A DNA stretch of 49,751 nucleotides from the NCBI GenBank assembly GCA_946565805.1, contig CAMNWO010000016.1, positions 1-49,751 on the forward strand, given 5' to 3'. The notes under the pieces are model-generated. The model was given only the letters and a program-made list of their open reading frames with translations. It made no database searches and was not told the origin of the DNA. The stretch comes from an uncultured Clostridium sp. (GTDB lineage: Bacteria > Bacillota > Clostridia > TANB77 > CAG-508). Both the position numbers and the translations under genes were made by a program. Positions 26,086 to 35,232 of this stretch are shown here, piece after piece (the stretch's first letter is position 1; each line of letters opens with the position of its first letter).

Positions 26086-26763
26086 TTAATTTTCCTCCTG
26101 TAAATTATGTAGTTCGTAATCAACCTTTTTCATTTCTTCTTCATTAGCAAATATCATTAATTTTTCACATTCTAAATTTCTTTGTTCTTTTGGATTTTCA
26201 ATTGATATTAATGGCATATGTAGAACATGTACAAATGGTAAAATACATTTTGTTAAAAATTCAAATTGTAACTCAAACATATCTCTATCATAGCCACCTT
26301 CTGCATTTCTATGTCCTTGTATCTCTATGATTAAAGCCCTTCCAATCTCTGGATACCTTTTTCCCATTTTATAAATTAATTGATAAATTTTAGTTGCTGC
26401 TTGTTCAAAGTCTTCCTTTTCAGAAATGTAACATTTTAAAACAATATCTTCTTTTTGTTTTACTACTTTATATCTTCCTTCTGCTTTTTCTACTTTAATA
26501 AATTGCTCTTGCGGATGAAATTTTTCTTCTATCCTTTGATACGCCATATCTCTTAATCGAATTAATTCTTCACGTTTTGTAGGATTTCCTCCATAAATAT
26601 TGTGACAATGTGCACAAAGAGCTACTGCATTTTCGATTTTATCTGGTCCATTTTCTTCTTGTGGTATAATATGATGTATTTCTACAATTGGCATTCCGCA
26701 AACTACGCAACGAAAATCAGATTTTTTCTTTACTTCTAATTTTATTGCTTCACTAAATGGCAT
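26086..26763 (-). CDS. HNH endonuclease family protein
   Basis: A 225-residue protein with an N-terminal HNH nuclease: CVVCGMPIVEIHHIIPQ (zinc cysteines and the catalytic His pair), then ENAVALCAHCHNIYGG with the central Asn and second cysteine pair (about 18-55). The C-terminal domain (about 90-225) is unrecognised but shared with the next gene. The ribosome site AAAGGAGG is strong and the spacing to both neighbours is 0-11 bases, indicating one operon with the STAND protein. I infer a DNA-cleaving effector role in defence. Confidence 0.82.
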   Translation of the reverse strand: MPFSEAIKLEVKKKSDFRCVVCGMPIVEIHHIIPQEENGPDKIENAVALCAHCHNIYGGNPTKREELIRLRDMAYQRIEEKFHPQEQFIKVEKAEGRYKVVKQKEDIVLKCYISEKEDFEQAATKIYQLIYKMGKRYPEIGRALIIEIQGHRNAEGGYDRDMFELQFEFLTKCILPFVHVLHMPLISIENPKEQRNLECEKLMIFANEEEMKKVDYELHNLQEEN

Positions 26764-26774
26764 TTTTTCCTCCT

Positions 26775-28541
26775 TTATTCTAAAATAATCTCTTCTGTAT
26801 CATCTGTCCATTTCATATCAAAAAAGGTATCTTGATATTCTTCTTTTTGTGCCTCTAGCCATTCTAATAGCTTGTCACTTGAAGTCATCCTTTTTATAAA
26901 ATCTCTTTCTTCTTCTGTTATATATTGGTTCAATGTTTTTCGTAATTGTAAATAGTCCACTAAAATATTAGCAGAATATAGAATTGAAATTTCCATGGCT
27001 AAACATAGTACCATTACTGGCTTAATATAACTAGCATGTGCCAAACTGCCATTCATTGAATTGGTTCCTAATCCAAGATAATAAGCATGAGCACTGTTAG
27101 AAAATATATTATAAATTGCTGATTCGATATCTTGGTCCAAAATCGTATGCAATTCTTTTTGTCTTTTACTATGGTATGCTTGATTTCCATTTAAAACTTG
27201 TGACTTTTCAATTTTAGACAAGCTTTGATAAATCGAACTTTTCTTTATTTTTTCTATCATTAATTGTTTTCCCCATTGCAATGTAGACGTTCTAAAATTA
27301 TCTTTTGGATATTTCAGTTTTTTGATAATATCCATTACACTATTATCATAATGCAAATTAGCAATGTGATAGCGAAATTCTATTTCTTCGTCACTTATTT
27401 TTCTTTCTGCATAATAAAAGTAGGTATTACCACATTCCATAATATTTCTTGCAATAGTTGCTAACATGGATATATCTAATTCTTTCATCATGCAGTTGTC
27501 AATAATTCTAGTAAAAGAACCTAAATGTAATACCATTTTTTCTATTACATCTTCTAAAATATAAACTCTTATCTTACTTCCTGACAATTCTAGTTCTATT
27601 TTAGATACTTTTTTTCCAATTTCAAATAATTGTCTTAGTTCATTTGGTCTAAGTAATATTCTTTTTTCCGCTTTTTTTCTTTCTGCTTCTTGGTATTTTT
27701 TGTGTTCTTCTTCTCTTTCTAATCTTTTCCTTTTTTGATCTACTGCACAATAAAATAATTCAATTAAAATTTCTCCTATTCTATCTTCTAACTTTGTTTT
27801 AGGCGTATCATTCCATTCTGGCTTTTTCCCATAATGGTCTATTTTTAATTCTAAATTGCCAGATGGTACAATTTCTCTAATTTTAAATTCCCCTTTTACA
27901 TATACTCTCCCATATGGGCTGTCCGCTTCTGTTGGTGTTCTATATTGTATCTTAGCTTTTTCTCTTATTTTAAAAGGTATTTTTTCTTCTTTTATGATAG
28001 CTACATATTTCTCTTCTTCCTTTTGGATGGTATATCCTAGTTTTTCTATCGTTGAAAATAGAATATGATACATTCGATCAATTCTTTGTTTGATTTGTTT
28101 GCTTTCTCTTATTTCATATTTCTCTAATTGTTCCTCTGGCAAGTTTTGATTAGAATTTCTATTTAAAACAAGTGGATGATATACATCAATTTTTTTATCT
28201 TTTTTAATGTTGTGACAGACTTTTCTTATCTTTTCTCTTTCTTTTTCTGGATATCCTGCTAAAGAATCGCTTTTTAATTCTTCTTTTCTTGCTAACTCAT
28301 ATTCATTTATGTATTCTATGTATTCGTCTTCTTCAAACTTTGCTGGAAGTTGCTTTCTTTTAGGATTTTTTCCAGCTCTATATTTTACCCAATAACTACT
28401 ATCTGGTGTGGGAACTTGTAAATACTCACATATTTCTTTTAGTCGTTTTCCTGTTATTTGATACCTATCTGCCACTTGTTGCATGGGTTCTTTCCATATG
28501 GCATGATACAAATTTTCTCTTTTTATAATTAGTTTCTTCAT
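26775..28541 (-). CDS. Large accessory protein: HTH-like start, DUF5677-like C-terminal region
   Basis: A 588-residue protein. The first about 65 residues, ENLYHAIWKEPMQQVADRYQ with PTPDSSYWVKYRAGKNP, match a start module (helix-turn-helix-like, usually LW-EPM-K-AKKYG...PRGYW) that I recall from hypothetical proteins of accessory islands. The middle is charged and coiled. The C-terminal part, SNSAHAYYLGLGTNSMNGSL with LAMEISILYSANI, resembles DUF5677-like helical domains. Domain names are from memory and need a profile search. It begins 12 bases after the STAND gene, behind AAGGAG. Confidence 0.65.
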   Translation of the reverse strand: MKKLIIKRENLYHAIWKEPMQQVADRYQITGKRLKEICEYLQVPTPDSSYWVKYRAGKNPKRKQLPAKFEEDEYIEYINEYELARKEELKSDSLAGYPEKEREKIRKVCHNIKKDKKIDVYHPLVLNRNSNQNLPEEQLEKYEIRESKQIKQRIDRMYHILFSTIEKLGYTIQKEEEKYVAIIKEEKIPFKIREKAKIQYRTPTEADSPYGRVYVKGEFKIREIVPSGNLELKIDHYGKKPEWNDTPKTKLEDRIGEILIELFYCAVDQKRKRLEREEEHKKYQEAERKKAEKRILLRPNELRQLFEIGKKVSKIELELSGSKIRVYILEDVIEKMVLHLGSFTRIIDNCMMKELDISMLATIARNIMECGNTYFYYAERKISDEEIEFRYHIANLHYDNSVMDIIKKLKYPKDNFRTSTLQWGKQLMIEKIKKSSIYQSLSKIEKSQVLNGNQAYHSKRQKELHTILDQDIESAIYNIFSNSAHAYYLGLGTNSMNGSLAHASYIKPVMVLCLAMEISILYSANILVDYLQLRKTLNQYITEEERDFIKRMTSSDKLLEWLEAQKEEYQDTFFDMKWTDDTEEIILE

Positions 28542-28553
28542 TTTTGCTCCTTA

Positions 28554-31500
28554 TTAAATATCGTATTTTTCTTTTAATTTCCTTCTTGCAATGTGATAAC
28601 TATCAATTTGTGGATTTTCTTGTAGTTTTTCTAATACTTCTATACATGTTAAATATACATCGTACAAATAGTTCCAAATTTTTAATGACGTACAAATATC
28701 TCTCAATTCTTTATCTTTTAGTATTTTCTTAAAATCCAATAGATAGGTATTTTCCTCAAAATTATAACATTTCTGATAAAATTGTTTTTGATAGATACTA
28801 TAATCAAATTGTCCTATATCTCTTTCGATTTCATTGCCTATTACATAAGACATCATCCAAGAAAAAATATTTACGTAACTCAAATCAGCCTTTTTATCAA
28901 ATGTTTCATCTAATTCTATTTCAAAAGAAAACATATCTACAATTGCTCTTGCTATTCCCATTTTCCCCTTTGTTCTCGCTTTCTTTTGTATCTCTAAAAT
29001 AAAATACTCTAATAAAGGTATTAAATATCTTTTATGAAAGGCAATTCTATCTATTTCTGCATAAAGTTGGAAAATACGTTCTTTGTGATCTATTAATTTT
29101 TCTTTTTGTAAATGAAATGATTTTCTCATCCAATCTACCATAATTCTTAGTAAATCATCTTGTTTTTGTTTCACTTCTTCCAGCGCTATAAAAAGATAAA
29201 TATATTCGTTAATAACCATGCCTATTTGTTTTTCGATTAAATTTGTTTCATATATTTTTTTCATAATAGAAGGATATTTGGTTTCATATTCTTCTATTAT
29301 TGCTTTTTGTATCTGAAAACTCCCCTTTATAAAACTACGATAAATAATTTCTCTTAAAATGTTGTCTGCTTTTTGGGATATCGCATATTTTTGGTATATA
29401 TAGGCTAAGAATTGCTTTGCAAGCCCTGCTAAAGAAGTATCTATTTGTGTATTTTCTTTTACAAATTCATAATACGCTACTAAACTTGCATATTCTTCAC
29501 AGTTGTTCCAGTAATTAAAATAATACTTAACAAAACTATTTTGCCACCAATTTTGATGTATTTCAAACATGGACTTTCTAGCAAATTCTTTATAGTCAAT
29601 CTGTTCTTCTTTCGTCTCTTTTTGTTTCATTGATGCTTTTCTAAATTTTTCTTGAATATATTTTTTTTGCGTAGCTTCTGTTTCTATTAAATTTTCTTCT
29701 AGTCCATTGTTTGTTGTTTCTTCTTTATTATTTTTTAAACTTTTAATGGTTTCTTGTAATTCTTCTTCCTCTATATTAATATAACAGCATTCATATAATA
29801 GTTCTAAAATTCCCTTAAAAACATTTTTGCTATATAGTTTTCTTAGACTTGGAATTTCATCATAAGCAACCCCTTCTATATATTCTTTTTCTATTTGTTC
29901 TAGTGTTTTTCCCTTTATGATATCTTCTGCTACATTTTCCATCATAACATCTTCAATAGTAGCTTTAACATCTTCGGAAATCACCTCGATTAAGCTCTCT
30001 TCTATGTCTGCCAAATTAGCCATAGCATAATCGCTATTTTTTTGATAATTTACAATCTTCAAACATATTTGTAAATAAGTCTCATAATCACCAACATATT
30101 GGATACGATACAAATACTCTTCTTCATATCGATCTATAATATACTTTTTAAACATTTTTAAGGTAAAATCATACAAGACATTTGTCTCATTTTCTAAAAT
30201 AGAAAGAATTAAATCGATGTCATAGCTTTCAAAAGCTTGTAAAATAATTTGTTTTAATATTTCTTCTCTTTTAGGCGTTACTTTTCTTTCTAAGATATGA
30301 TATAAAATACTCTCCTTATCATAATAAAAGCTTTGTATTTTTTTGAAATCATTTTCTACTTTTTGAGCTAATAATTCTGCCCTCTTCTCTTCTGAAGGCT
30401 CTAATATCATGTCAATATAATTCAAAACTTCAACATAATTGGCACTTTTTATATAACGTTCAATGTCTACTTGTCCTTTTCGTATTTTACTAATGATAAA
30501 ATCTGCAATACTGTGTTTGCATACTTGTACTTCTCTTTCTTCGTCTTCATTAAAGGTTACTTTAATAAAAGATACTGTTAATTTGTCCATTGCCTTTGCA
30601 AAGGTATCTTCTTCTACTAGTTGTATGTTTTCCTGTTTCATAATCTGCTGAAATTGTTCTTCTACATACTCTTCTGGTACTTTGACTTCAAATAAAACAA
30701 TGATAATTAAAATTATCTTTTCATAACTTGTTAATTTTTGATATTCCTCTTCCCATAAGCCTTCTGGATCTCTTAACATGTCTCTTATATATTCTTTTAA
30801 ATCAATGTTTTTCTTGTTTTTCATTCTTTCACAAATCAAAGAAATAACACCTGGATTAAAATTAGGATGTTCAATAATATGTTCATAAAATTCAGCATCT
30901 AATATTTGCTCATATTGTTCTGTTGCTAAAAGTCCATTTTTTTGAAGGTGATTATATAAAATATTTCCTTTTTCTAAGTAATTATAATCTGCAACATCAA
31001 TTAAGTATTCGTCTTTAATTCCTGTAGCGTGGTAAAATTTATAAAATAATTGCTTACAATTATTATAAATGTAAGTTCTACTTGTTAAAATTAATTTCTT
31101 ATCTTTGCTATTTTTGAAAATAGCAATAATTTTATCTAAGGTACTTTCTGCTACGTTTTTCTCTAAATATTGTACATTAGATCCTAAAAAGTCGTCTAAC
31201 AAGCATATCATTTTTCCTTCCATCGCCACTTTGTTTTTTATCTCTACTAAGTCATCTACATTTCCATATAGGAAAGGATATCCTTGTTCAATATAGTTCA
31301 TCACTAATTTTCTGGCTGTACTGGTTTTTCCTACCCATGGTTCTCCATGTAAAATAATAACGTTTTGCTCTTCTAACTTTTTCTTTGCTTTTTGATAAGA
31401 ATTGGTTTCAAAAAATACTTCATTGGCTTTTTTCATTTCTTCTAATTCGTATTTTGTATTGTAATCATAACAAAGTATTTTTTTGTCATATACTTCTACT

Positions 31501-32003
31501 TTTTTTATGGGTACTATCGACTCATAGATATTTAATTTGTCTATAAAATCAATACAAATAGAGACTAATTGATTTTTTTCTAGTCTTTTGAATTGGAATT
31601 TTTTTGTTATTTGTTTGGTTGTTATTGATTTTAAAATATCGTCTATTGTTTCTAAATCAAAAGTTTTATAGTAAATAGCTGTTTCCCTGTTTTCGAAAAC
31701 TTCTACTACAAAAAAGATGGCTCCTTTTTTGTCTTTTTTGTAATTTTCTATGTCACTAATTTTTACTCTGTAATCTAAAGTTCCTTCTTTTTTGTCTATG
31801 TCTTGTCCAACCCCTTTTACTTGTACAGGGATTCTTCCCATAATTTCATTCGATTTGTTGCTTTGTGCTTGATATAAAGTTAATTCGCCATCCCATACTG
31901 GCTCTTTGTCTTTCTTTTTTAGGCTTTCTTGTATATTATCAAATTGGTTTACTTCATTGATAATAGCTGTGATGGCTATGCTTTCTTTTTTATCTGAATT
32001 CAT
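28554..32003 (-). CDS. DUF4365-like nuclease fused to a STAND NTPase
   Basis: A 1149-residue protein. The N-terminal about 120 residues have the restriction-fold signature Q-x-K in IPVQVKGVGQ and resemble DUF4365. A STAND-type NTPase follows: Walker A GEPWVGKTSTARKL (about 215), Walker B MICLLDDFLGS (about 267), sensor KLILTSRTYIYN. The remaining about 700 residues are helical and repeat-like, the usual sensor part. This is the plan of STAND antiphage proteins, in which binding of a phage molecule triggers a nuclease. The gene has no in-frame CGG in 3.4 kb, so it is well adapted to the host. Confidence 0.8.
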   Translation of the reverse strand: MNSDKKESIAITAIINEVNQFDNIQESLKKKDKEPVWDGELTLYQAQSNKSNEIMGRIPVQVKGVGQDIDKKEGTLDYRVKISDIENYKKDKKGAIFFVVEVFENRETAIYYKTFDLETIDDILKSITTKQITKKFQFKRLEKNQLVSICIDFIDKLNIYESIVPIKKVEVYDKKILCYDYNTKYELEEMKKANEVFFETNSYQKAKKKLEEQNVIILHGEPWVGKTSTARKLVMNYIEQGYPFLYGNVDDLVEIKNKVAMEGKMICLLDDFLGSNVQYLEKNVAESTLDKIIAIFKNSKDKKLILTSRTYIYNNCKQLFYKFYHATGIKDEYLIDVADYNYLEKGNILYNHLQKNGLLATEQYEQILDAEFYEHIIEHPNFNPGVISLICERMKNKKNIDLKEYIRDMLRDPEGLWEEEYQKLTSYEKIILIIIVLFEVKVPEEYVEEQFQQIMKQENIQLVEEDTFAKAMDKLTVSFIKVTFNEDEEREVQVCKHSIADFIISKIRKGQVDIERYIKSANYVEVLNYIDMILEPSEEKRAELLAQKVENDFKKIQSFYYDKESILYHILERKVTPKREEILKQIILQAFESYDIDLILSILENETNVLYDFTLKMFKKYIIDRYEEEYLYRIQYVGDYETYLQICLKIVNYQKNSDYAMANLADIEESLIEVISEDVKATIEDVMMENVAEDIIKGKTLEQIEKEYIEGVAYDEIPSLRKLYSKNVFKGILELLYECCYINIEEEELQETIKSLKNNKEETTNNGLEENLIETEATQKKYIQEKFRKASMKQKETKEEQIDYKEFARKSMFEIHQNWWQNSFVKYYFNYWNNCEEYASLVAYYEFVKENTQIDTSLAGLAKQFLAYIYQKYAISQKADNILREIIYRSFIKGSFQIQKAIIEEYETKYPSIMKKIYETNLIEKQIGMVINEYIYLFIALEEVKQKQDDLLRIMVDWMRKSFHLQKEKLIDHKERIFQLYAEIDRIAFHKRYLIPLLEYFILEIQKKARTKGKMGIARAIVDMFSFEIELDETFDKKADLSYVNIFSWMMSYVIGNEIERDIGQFDYSIYQKQFYQKCYNFEENTYLLDFKKILKDKELRDICTSLKIWNYLYDVYLTCIEVLEKLQENPQIDSYHIARRKLKEKYDI

Positions 32004-32068
32004 ATCTACCTCTTTGTTAGAATTTATTTTGCGTATATTATATCATATTTTGTCATTTTTTGGAAGAA

Positions 32069-33106
32069 TTATTTTACAGAAGAAAAAAGTAAATCTCTTA
32101 CATATTGGTATATCTTTTTTATTTCACTATTTTGTATATTTTTTTCAATTAAAAACTCTAATATTTTATTAATTTCCTCTAAGTTCTTTGTTCCTATTAA
32201 TTTTCTTTGCTCAATCCCTTTGATTTCAAAAATTCGTGTCTTTATAGAATACCATAATAAATCTACTCCATAATGTCTGCTATTTTTAGAATAAAGATAC
32301 ATTACAGTAGAATTTCCATATTCAAATATAGAACCAATCTCAAATTTATCCTTTTCTCTTCTTTCAATTTCTTCAATTTTAGGATAAGCCTTTTCTTTTA
32401 ATGATTTCTTTTGTCCCAAAATTAGTAATATTTCCTCTTTCGATGCAATATTACTAATTTCTATCTCATCATTTCTTTTGATGGTTCTTAATTCTTTAAA
32501 GTTTGTATAATATGTCTTCCTATTAATTTTAATCTTTTCTAACTTTTGCTCTTCCTTCCTCTTTTTCTGTATTCTAAAACAATAAATGTTTACATTATCT
32601 TCTGCATATACATAGTATAATTTTTTATCTTTCTTAATTACATCTCCTTCCTCTATGTAGATTGACGCATTAAATCTTATTAGTTGAGTGTTTCCTCTAT
32701 TTTTTCCAATACATATTCTCTTTTCTATTTTTTTTATCTGTATTTCATTTAACTTAAAAAATTCTAGTTGTATATCTTTCATTTTAATTTTATTTATGCT
32801 GGTTAAATCTAACCAGCTGTCTTTTGCATTTTTATATTTCCCACCATTTATGCAATATGTTTCATAGTTATTCATTTGTTCTCTATTTTTAGAAGAAGAT
32901 TGATACCCCAATAAAAAATTTTTTTCTTTTCTTACAACTAAATATGGTCTAATTCTATGATTTTTTTCTATTTTACTAAGTTCTTTCTTTGATAGTGGCA
33001 TCATACACCATAGCATATCTCCTATTTGTGTTTTGTTAAACATATCTTTTTGCCTTTGCCTAAATTTTATTTTTCTTATTAGTATATTAAAAATTTGTTT
33101 TATCAT
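32069..33106 (-). CDS. PemK/MazF-like domain protein of unknown role
   Basis: A 345-residue protein. The N-terminal region (about 28-75), IGDMLWCMMPLSKKELSKIE with RPYLVVRKEKNFLLGYQSSS, resembles a PemK/MazF SH3-like barrel. The rest is lysine-rich with more beta modules, including GSIFEYGNSTVMYLYS, that may be further copies of the fold. It stands 65 bases before the STAND gene in the same direction and may be part of that system or independent. The ribosome site AAAGGAG fixes the start. Confidence 0.6.
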   Translation of the reverse strand: MIKQIFNILIRKIKFRQRQKDMFNKTQIGDMLWCMMPLSKKELSKIEKNHRIRPYLVVRKEKNFLLGYQSSSKNREQMNNYETYCINGGKYKNAKDSWLDLTSINKIKMKDIQLEFFKLNEIQIKKIEKRICIGKNRGNTQLIRFNASIYIEEGDVIKKDKKLYYVYAEDNVNIYCFRIQKKRKEEQKLEKIKINRKTYYTNFKELRTIKRNDEIEISNIASKEEILLILGQKKSLKEKAYPKIEEIERREKDKFEIGSIFEYGNSTVMYLYSKNSRHYGVDLLWYSIKTRIFEIKGIEQRKLIGTKNLEEINKILEFLIEKNIQNSEIKKIYQYVRDLLFSSVK

Positions 33107-33170
33107 AACTTTTCTCCTTTTTTATAGATTCAACTTCTACATGTCTACTTAGTTTATTTAAAAGTCTCGT

Positions 33171-33199
33171 TTGACAAAATTAAATAATATATGTATAAT
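33171..33199 (+). promoter_or_regulatory. Consensus promoter of a small RNA
   Basis: A perfect TTGACA (33171-33176) and TATAAT (33194-33199) are separated by 17 bases. No gene follows on the plus strand, only hairpins ending in a T tract, which indicates a short non-coding RNA. Confidence 0.8.
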
Positions 33200-33205
33200 A
33201 AAGAT

Positions 33206-33286
33206 AGAAAATGAGAAACCACTTTGTGGTTGCCATCAAATAGAATATAACCATTCGACCGTACAAAGCAGAATGGTTATTTTTTA
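33206..33286 (+). ncRNA. Probable antitoxin small RNA of a type I toxin-antitoxin locus
   Basis: The RNA would start about seven bases after the promoter and be about 80 bases. It contains a small hairpin (AACCAC/GTGGTT, 33217-33231) and a terminator hairpin (33247-33256 with 33271-33280) followed by TTTTT. It converges on the toxin gene at 33284-33400 and is complementary to that gene's 3' untranslated region, the arrangement of txpA/RatA-type systems. Confidence 0.65.
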
Positions 33287-33400
33287 TTGCCTATGTAGTA
33301 AATACAAGATGATGATAACTAAGGCAAAATTTATGATAGTTATTCCTACTAGTCCATAGAATAGTAGTTTGATGATTACTAATAATGCTGTTTCTACCAT
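33284..33400 (-). CDS. Small hydrophobic peptide, probable type I toxin
   Basis: A 38-residue peptide starting MVETALLVIIKLLFYGLVG, almost entirely one membrane helix, ending LYLLHRQ. It has a very strong ribosome site (GGGGGTGG, four bases from ATG), its own promoter about 110 bases upstream and a convergent antisense RNA at its 3' end. The leader contains TGCCACC, which could pair with GGTGG and hide the ribosome site, as in many type I toxins. Too short for routine gene finding. Confidence 0.65.
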   Translation of the reverse strand: MVETALLVIIKLLFYGLVGITIINFALVIIILYLLHRQ

Positions 33401-33511
33401 AGTACCACCCCCATATATCAGTCTCACAACCTAAGTCATGGAGTAATATGCAAACATTAAAAAGTATAAAGGTGGCAACGCACTCCGCTTATTCTCATTT
33501 TCTTACCCAAC

Positions 33512-33540
33512 ATTATATTATACCTTTAGATAAAAATCAA
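33512..33540 (-). promoter_or_regulatory. Promoter of the small peptide gene
   Basis: On the minus strand TTGATT (33535-33540) and TATAAT (33512-33517) are separated by 17 bases. A second overlapping TATAAT lies at 33517-33522. The transcript would have a leader of about 105 bases. Confidence 0.65.
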
Positions 33541-33598
33541 CAAATAAGTTATTTTTTATATCATTCCATATAATTTTTTTGCTTTAAAATAGTAATCA

Positions 33599-33641
33599 AA
33601 AAAGAGGGATTTTAAGGTGCGTCCCTAAAATCCCTCTTTTT
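33599..33641 (-). terminator. Terminator after spo0A with a GGGAC loop
   Basis: A 16-bp perfect stem (33599-33614 with 33626-33641) is followed by T on the minus strand. The loop, read on the minus strand, is GGGACGCACCT, close to GGGACAGTCCT in the hairpin at 41237. Confidence 0.88.
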
Positions 33642-34458
33642 ATGCACTTTTTAATTCTAGTCTCAATTTATCTGCTATCATCGCAATAAATTCACTGTTC
33701 GTAGGTTTTCCTTTCGCTGCAGAAATCGTATAACCAAAAATATTTTCCACTGCTTCTTGTTGTCCACGTCCCCAAGCAACTTCAATAGCATGGCGGATAG
33801 CACGTTCTACTCTACTTGGTGTCGTACTAAATTTAAAAGCAATTCTAGGATATAGACTTTTAGTAATTTGATTAATAACATCTATATCATTTACTACCAT
33901 CATAATAGCTTCTCTTAAGTATTGATATCCTTTTATATGAGCTGGTACTCCTACTTCATGAATGATATTCGTCACTAAAGCTTCTAAATTCTCTTCTCTT
34001 TTTGCCTCTGTTTCTGGTAAATCAATATATTTCTGTTTTGTTTCTCTTGCTATAAAATTGTTTCCTACCTGATTTGGTTTAAAGAATTTAATTTCTCTTA
34101 TTCTTTTAATTAAGACTTCGATATCAAATGGTTTTACTATGTAATAATCAGCACCTGCTACAATTGCCTTTTGTGTTATTTTATCTTGACCTACTGCTGA
34201 TAGCATAATACAAATTGGTTTTCTATCTATTTTTACATTATTTACTTTTTCTAATACTCCTAATCCATCTAAATGTGGCATAATTACATCTAATAACACA
34301 ACATCTGGTCTCGTATTAGATATCATATCAACTGCCTCATCCCCATCTTTTGCAACTGCAATTACTTCCATATCTTCTTGACTATTAATATAAGAAGATA
34401 AAGTATGAGTAAATTCTTGATTATCATCAGCGATTAAAATATTAAGCTTTTCTTTCAT
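33640..34458 (-). CDS. spo0A: Sporulation master regulator Spo0A
   Basis: Response regulator that starts sporulation when phosphorylated, 272 residues. The receiver domain has acidic DDNQEF, the phosphorylated Asp in [14 protein letters not shown] (about 56) and the Lys of YYIVKPFD. The C-terminal effector domain has [20 protein letters not shown] and the recognition helix region [17 protein letters not shown], then the [20 protein letters not shown] tail. Length and both domains are standard. The ATG start lies behind AGGAGG. No in-frame CGG: the master regulator is read normally, whereas sigE and spoIVFAB need recoding. Confidence 0.97.
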   Translation of the reverse strand: MKEKLNILIADDNQEFTHTLSSYINSQEDMEVIAVAKDGDEAVDMISNTRPDVVLLDVIMPHLDGLGVLEKVNNVKIDRKPICIMLSAVGQDKITQKAIVAGADYYIVKPFDIEVLIKRIREIKFFKPNQVGNNFIARETKQKYIDLPETEAKREENLEALVTNIIHEVGVPAHIKGYQYLREAIMMVVNDIDVINQITKSLYPRIAFKFSTTPSRVERAIRHAIEVAWGRGQQEAVENIFGYTISAAKGKPTNSEFIAMIADKLRLELKSA

Positions 34459-34568
34459 TTTTCTCCTCCTAAATGGTAATTTTTAACAAGGCTTATTATA
34501 ACTATTTATTCTAAGAAAAGCAATTATTTCTGGAAATTTTTTCCATAATCTTTATAAAAATACTTTTT

Positions 34569-35198
34569 TCATATACTTTTTGCAATATATTTTTTGGTTA
34601 TTTCTTTGATATCTTTTAAAATGATATTTTTTGTTGCAAAATCCTGCAATAACTTTTCTTTTTTATCAACTTCTAACTCTATTTTACAAGTAATTAAGTC
34701 ACTATATTCTACATTTGTTATCAAAATACTATTGTTTTTACAGTAATATTGAAAACGATCAAATTCGCTGTATTCCACTATTACTTGCATTTCTATTCCT
34801 TCACAAGTTTTTACCAACTCGCTTTTTTCTATTGCTTCTAGTAAACTATCGGAATAAGCACGAACCAATCCCCCTGTTCCTAATAAAATCCCTCCAAAGT
34901 ATCGAGTAACAACGACAAGAACGTTTGCTAAATTATTTTTTTGTAAAATATTTAACATAGGTGCCCCTGCTGTCCCAGAAGGTTCTCCATCATCGCTTGC
35001 TTTCTCGATTACTTTATGGTCTTCTTGAATTCGATAGGCTGTACAATTATGCCTAGCATCATGGTATTTCTTTTTAAGTTCTTTTATTATTTTTTCCGCT
35101 TCTTCTTCCTTTTGAACTGGGAAAAAATTGGCAATGAATTTTGATTTTTTCTCCGTTACTTCTGCTTGCACTGCTTCTTTAATCGTTACAAATTCCAC
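34569..35198 (-). CDS. yigZ: YigZ/IMPACT family protein
   Basis: A 209-residue protein of the UPF0029/IMPACT family: KKSKFIANFFPVQKEEEA, the signature HDARHNCTAYRI, DDGEPSGTAGAPMLNIL and TRYFGGILLGTGGLVRAYSD, then a C-terminal UPF0029 domain. The start codon is GTG at 35198, seven bases after AAGGAG. In eukaryotes IMPACT acts on translation control; bacterial function is not settled. Confidence 0.92.
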   Translation of the reverse strand: MEFVTIKEAVQAEVTEKKSKFIANFFPVQKEEEAEKIIKELKKKYHDARHNCTAYRIQEDHKVIEKASDDGEPSGTAGAPMLNILQKNNLANVLVVVTRYFGGILLGTGGLVRAYSDSLLEAIEKSELVKTCEGIEMQVIVEYSEFDRFQYYCKNNSILITNVEYSDLITCKIELEVDKKEKLLQDFATKNIILKDIKEITKKYIAKSI

Positions 35199-35232
35199 TT
35201 CCTATCTCCTTCCTCTATTGTTTATTATTTTT

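Noticed and set aside
25369..33106. A prophage or integrative element carrying the accessory operon
   Set aside because: No integrase, terminase, capsid or relaxase gene and no flanking repeats are visible.
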